The notes under the pieces: generated by a model | What the model was told of the DNA's origin: nothing | The model's input: the letters and a program-made list of their open reading frames with translations, nothing else | The model's database searches: none | Shown: piece by piece, positions 59,561 to 64,000 of the stretch | Position numbering within the stretch: position 1 is the stretch's first letter | Layout of the letters: each line of letters opens with the position of its first letter | From: Calliopsis andreniformis | Taxonomy: Eukaryota; Arthropoda; Insecta; Hymenoptera; Andrenidae | DNA length: 64,000 nt | NCBI RefSeq assembly: GCF_051401765.1 | Contig: NC_135071.1 | Span: 20,796,961-20,860,960 of the forward strand | Reading direction: 5' to 3' | Program-made: the position numbers and the translations under genes

Positions 59561-62500
59561 CTCGACGGAGTTCCCTTCAAAACTTTTCGGGAGCTTCGAG
59601 CGTCTCGTTCGCTGGAAACTTGCTGGAACAGAATACAAAAGAATGGTTCGAGTTTATTCGCGTTTACAGCCGGGAGCTTCCTACTTAGACTTCGGTCAAT
59701 TAATTTTCTAAAAACTTGGAACATTGTTCGAACACTTGCTGAAAGTAGATCAAAATTCTTTTAAAATTCTTTTTATGTCACAGTTGATCAAATATGCCGA
59801 GTTATCTTTATGAATACGCGAACGAGTCTTGTTTACTTGAAAGGGAACAAATGGAAGCCGAAATGAAGGATCGAAGCACAATACTCGCGTAACGATGGAA
59901 GACGGATCAAAGACCCCTGAGCTTTGGAAAAGACGAGAATAATTGGGTTGGAAGCGCTTCATCAGCGCTGGATTTCTATCGAGTACTGTAACACTGTGAA
60001 ACGTTTTGAGGATCGCGCTCAACTTGATGAAAAAATCGGCTGGAAAAATGGGACTCCCCAGTTTCCTCCTCGTTACCTTCTCCACAACTGGATTTATTCA
60101 AAATAACGGAAAGCGTTCAAGTTTCAAAGCGGATACGGAGGACTGAACAAAACGTACAATATTTAATGAAACTTTCTTCTGTACGACAAACGGAGTGTTA
60201 AAAAGATAATAAATCGTTCAATACCCCCTACTACTGGACGTGTGCTATTGCATTCAAGACCTCTCCTACCTGAACCTACTAATTTTCCTTCAACTTTTCA
60301 TTTTCATCGTATCTATCGAATTATTTGAAAATATTTGGAACGATACTACTAGGCAACGGATTCGGTCGATCTGAACGAGGTGACGCTTATTCGCTCGGTA
60401 TTTTCGAGGTTAAAGCGTCGTTCGAGCGCGAGCACTTGAATCGATGCTCGACCCCTTAGAATTACCGGTTCCGTGCGCCTGTACTACCAAGCTAAAATTA
60501 AATCGAGTAAATTGCTGAAAATCGCCTCGATACCTTCGAATTATCGAATCCACGTGGAAGCTGACTCTCTCCTACTACCTTTGTAGAGGAAATCACATGG
60601 AATCGAGTTTCACCGACTGCTCTGCTTCCCATACTTTTGGGCATGAACATCACAATTGATAGAGGCTACCATAGTCATTTATCACAACTATCAAATTTCA
60701 AATCAAATCAGGAGCATTATTCTCAGAATACCAATACTTATTGACGATTTCCTATTACCGCCTAATGAGTTGTGTCGATTAATTATAGTGGGAAAGCGTT
60801 TCTAATACCGCCAATTATACAATATTCTCGAACGGACCAGGTTTCCTCTGTTCTTCAAAGGCGAATTTAATCTCCAAGCCAATACGCGAGAACAAACCAA
60901 TCAACGATATTGGAAACAACGAAATCGGGCCGTCACGATTTACAAGAATCCTAATAACGCGCGAAGGTCGACCGAAAGTGGAGAAGTAGTTCGCGCGATC
61001 GATGCCAAGTTTTCGCGCTAAAAAGCAAAGTCTAAGCGAAGGGAACAATCGAACGCGATATTGGAATACACTTCGGCCATGTTCCCGCTGGGAAGAGTGC
61101 AGGAGGACCTTTTGAACTCCATGGAAAAATTTCTGTCTACTCGGCGAAACATCGCTCGGAGGCGGTATATATTACCCGATTCCCCTTTGAGGAAGAGCGG
61201 GAAGAAAAAGAAGAAAAATGAAACAAAGAGGCGGAAGACTATGGAAAGGGGTGCAATCAGGACGAATCGAGCAGCGTAATGTTCTTCCTGGTAGAGAAAA
61301 ATTGGAAGCGCGCGTTTCTGTCTGCAAACCGAAACTCCTTCAACTCTCTTAGACATTGCACTGTTCTTAGATACAGCTTTCTGGCTGCTACAAACTCCTC
61401 TGCACTCTCGTATTCCTTTTCTGTAGGAACTCCTTCGTCAGAGATTCCGAGAAAATTCAAACGCGTTAGTTAACGAGTCGCCGAAAGCTCGTGTGAAAAG
61501 AATCAATTTGTAGGAGACGGAGGCAAAGTCTGTCCTTCATTGAAACAACAGGGCAACCCCAGGAAATTAGATTCAAAGTTGCAGCGTCTGTTTAATGGTA
61601 AGAGGAAACTTTGCAAATCGAGTTATAGCTTTATCGATCGTCGATAGATTGCAAAAAAAACGAGATGCGAACTGTAGGATTTTGAAAAAAGTAGCACCTG
61701 GTCTGCAAGGGACACGAGAACAACGATTTTCCATTTTCCGATCGATGTTTTCCTTGCTTTACCGTCACGGGGGTGGAACTGGGGGCGAGACTTCCGGGAG
61801 ATCAGGTTGTCGCGGGAAAGAAACAGTGGCAAAAGTGTAGAGAAGGCGAAGAAAAGAGGGCAAAGACCGTGTCGAGAAGGAAAGAGGTCACCCGGATTTC
61901 GAGCGGTCCGCTCTGACCAGAAAGCACCGCTCGTATCTCAAGGTAGCCCATCATTTTTCGCTGGAAGCAGTTTTTGGCACTGAACACTACGCTTATCCTC
62001 CTCCGCCCCCGTCGCTGATCGATCGTTCGATCTCTGAGCTGCGTTTTTATACAGGAAAAAACCTACGTTCATCTTTTGGAGACACTTCGAATGTTGGTTG
62101 GTAGGAACTAGAAGTGTACCGAAATCAAGCTACTTGTCTTATTATCTGATTTATCATGCAGGTTTTAATCTCTTTTCAAGGTGGGGATCGATTTTACCGA
62201 CAATTGTATCGTAGACATAGTTTGTGTACGAGTCTGTCTCCGATAACGCCCACTCCTTTCGTTAAGTTATCATCGAGGAGACACTGCACTTTGTCCCAAT
62301 AAGGACTCTCATCGTTCTCGCGATTTTCTTCACCCCAGAAGCCTATATTTCTCGAAGACTTAATCTATCGCTTCATTCTACAGACATCCACGTCGTGAAT
62401 TAGAACCAAGGAAAAATAAAGTGGCAAAAATGTTACAAAATCGTAAGTATTTGTTCCTCTGAAAAAGGAATCGCTTTGAAGCATTGTTTAAAAGAGGTGA

Positions 62501-64000
62501 CCATCGACCAAACAGACTAGACAAAAAGGCTTAAATCTTTTTATTTCGAAAAACACGCTCTTTCAGCAAACCAGTGACGATACACGGCCGATGCGAGGCC
62601 GCCTCACGCGTACGAGAAAGCAGCGTTTCGCCTTCAAATGAGAAACGTATCGATCGATCGACCTTCCTTCGTTACGCGAAGGTGGACTACCTTTTCGACT
62701 TCACCTTGCACCTATGCCACGTGAAAAGGTAAAGGACAACTGAGCCTAATAGACAAATGTAGTGAGAAGAAAATAGAGGCGTGCTTGGTAAAACAGTTTT
62801 AGGAAAACACCATTTGTATCTAGGATAAAACTGTAATTTTCATTAAAAAGGCACTGAAATATACATTACCTAAGAAACGTAAATATTAAAATGCGTTTCA
62901 CATTCGAAAAACTCGGTGCACTTTCTGATCGTTAAAAAAATAGCTACGTCGCTAAGAAACGGATCGTCGAGAGGAGAAAAAGGACAAGTTCGATATCTGA
63001 CAAGCCCCCAGGAGACTCGAAACAGTTCCGTAACGGGGATGTTTTACGTAACGGTCGTATAAAAAGAACCGAAACGATTCCGTGTGTTCGAGAAGTTTAC
63101 GCTCCAGGTTCTCGCGGTCAATCCGGGGATTCGGAGTAGGAGATGACGTCATTCGCGCTCGAGGTGGCCCTGTTTCGCGAATCGACGTCGTTTCCGCGAT
63201 CCATGCCACCAGGCGAGGGGGTGGCGGGCCACGAGAAACCCATTTCAGTGGTCCCGTTCGCGACGTAAATTATACACTCGCACGACACCACGACGCGCCG
63301 CGCTGGATCGTCACGGCGATGACCGATTCGCGGGCATAGAGAATGCAAATGCCGAGGAACTCAGTCGCACCTTTCCCAGTGAGAAAAATCAAGAAAAAGT
63401 TTCTATTTCATCTATGCAGCTTCTCAAGCGTTGAGTCCTTGACACACTCCCAAAAAGACTAGATCGTGTCGCGAGAAAGCGAGCGAAGGCAGGAGAAGAA
63501 AAGGTTAAACTCGCAGCCAAGGAGAAGAAAAATAGAAGAAGCGAAGAAGAGATGAAGGAGCGATTGGAAGAGACGCGAAAACAAAAGCTGCGCTGCCGAA
63601 ACAAGGATGGCGAGGGATGAAAGAGGACATTGAAAAACGAGCAACAGGAGTGATCGATGACGCGAACGCGGGGAAATTGTATTTAGGCCACGGGATAACG
63701 AGTCGCGTATACGGTTTTCGATTTCCCACGAGAGGTCAGGCAAATTCATAACCCGATCTATTCAAAAGGAGAGATACAGCGGAATTGGTCGATTCGGTGA
63801 CGTAACGATGGCCCACTCGTTATTATTTCAAGTCGATATTCGCAAAAAACAAGCTGGAGAAATCCTACGTTTTCTCCTGCGGAAACTGAACTGACACAAC
63901 AAGTGAAAGATACACGGAATCGCTCTGTCCTATTCAAAATAATTCTCAGCAGCGCTGAAATATGCGACGGCAACAAGATTGTCGACGTCTACGATCGAGA
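59561..64000. other. Region upstream of eag without recognisable gene
   Basis: No coding sequence or RNA gene recognised on either strand. It may hold eag upstream regulatory sequence or noncoding 5' exons. Confidence 0.45.

Noticed and set aside
1..64000. CRISPR arrays, bacterial operons or prophage-like modules
   Set aside because: No regularly spaced direct repeats. The gene structure is that of a eukaryotic nuclear genome throughout.

Overview
This is nuclear DNA of an insect, most likely a hymenopteran and probably a bee. The genes are intron-bearing with GT-AG introns, the proteins are insect orthologues, and the composition is hymenopteran-like, with an AT-rich left part and a CpG- and TCGA-rich right part. 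The species cannot be named from sequence alone. Eight protein-coding genes can be built exon by exon, all with intact frames.

Left block (1-16.7 kb, AT-rich, compact genes): a secreted group III phospholipase A2 (+, 56-1202); an armadillo-repeat protein resembling TMCO6 (-, 1340-2832), convergent with the phospholipase; the meiotic OB-fold protein MEIOB (-, 3199-5185); alpha-SNAP (+, 5664-7350), divergent from MEIOB; a ZNF706-like zinc-finger protein (+, 10826-11172); and glycine N-methyltransferase (+, 14363-16276).

Right block (16.7-64 kb): dominated by one neuronal gene on the minus strand, ether-a-go-go (eag, KCNH family voltage-gated K+ channel). Its 13 core coding exons run from 58708 down to 22800 and predict 1102 residues: PAS domain, S1-S6 with a GFGN selectivity filter, cyclic-nucleotide-binding homology domain, C-terminal coiled coil and a conserved basic tail. 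Intron 1 is about 17.6 kb. A complete MEAK7 (TLDc-domain) gene lies on the opposite strand inside eag intron 9. The 16.7-22.8 kb interval has no recognisable gene and may be a long eag 3' UTR.

The most unusual structure is a near-perfect 1.5-kb palindrome (23401-24918) in the last eag intron. It is built from three consecutive hairpins of about 300 bp, and in pre-mRNA it would fold into a very long double-stranded RNA between the last two coding exons. Other points of note are a GC-AG intron in eag, a possible alternative eag exon near 28.9 kb, two MITE-like short elements with terminal inverted repeats, and recurring TTCAAATATTT-type patches in eag introns. No rRNA, tRNA, CRISPR array or intact autonomous transposon was recognised.
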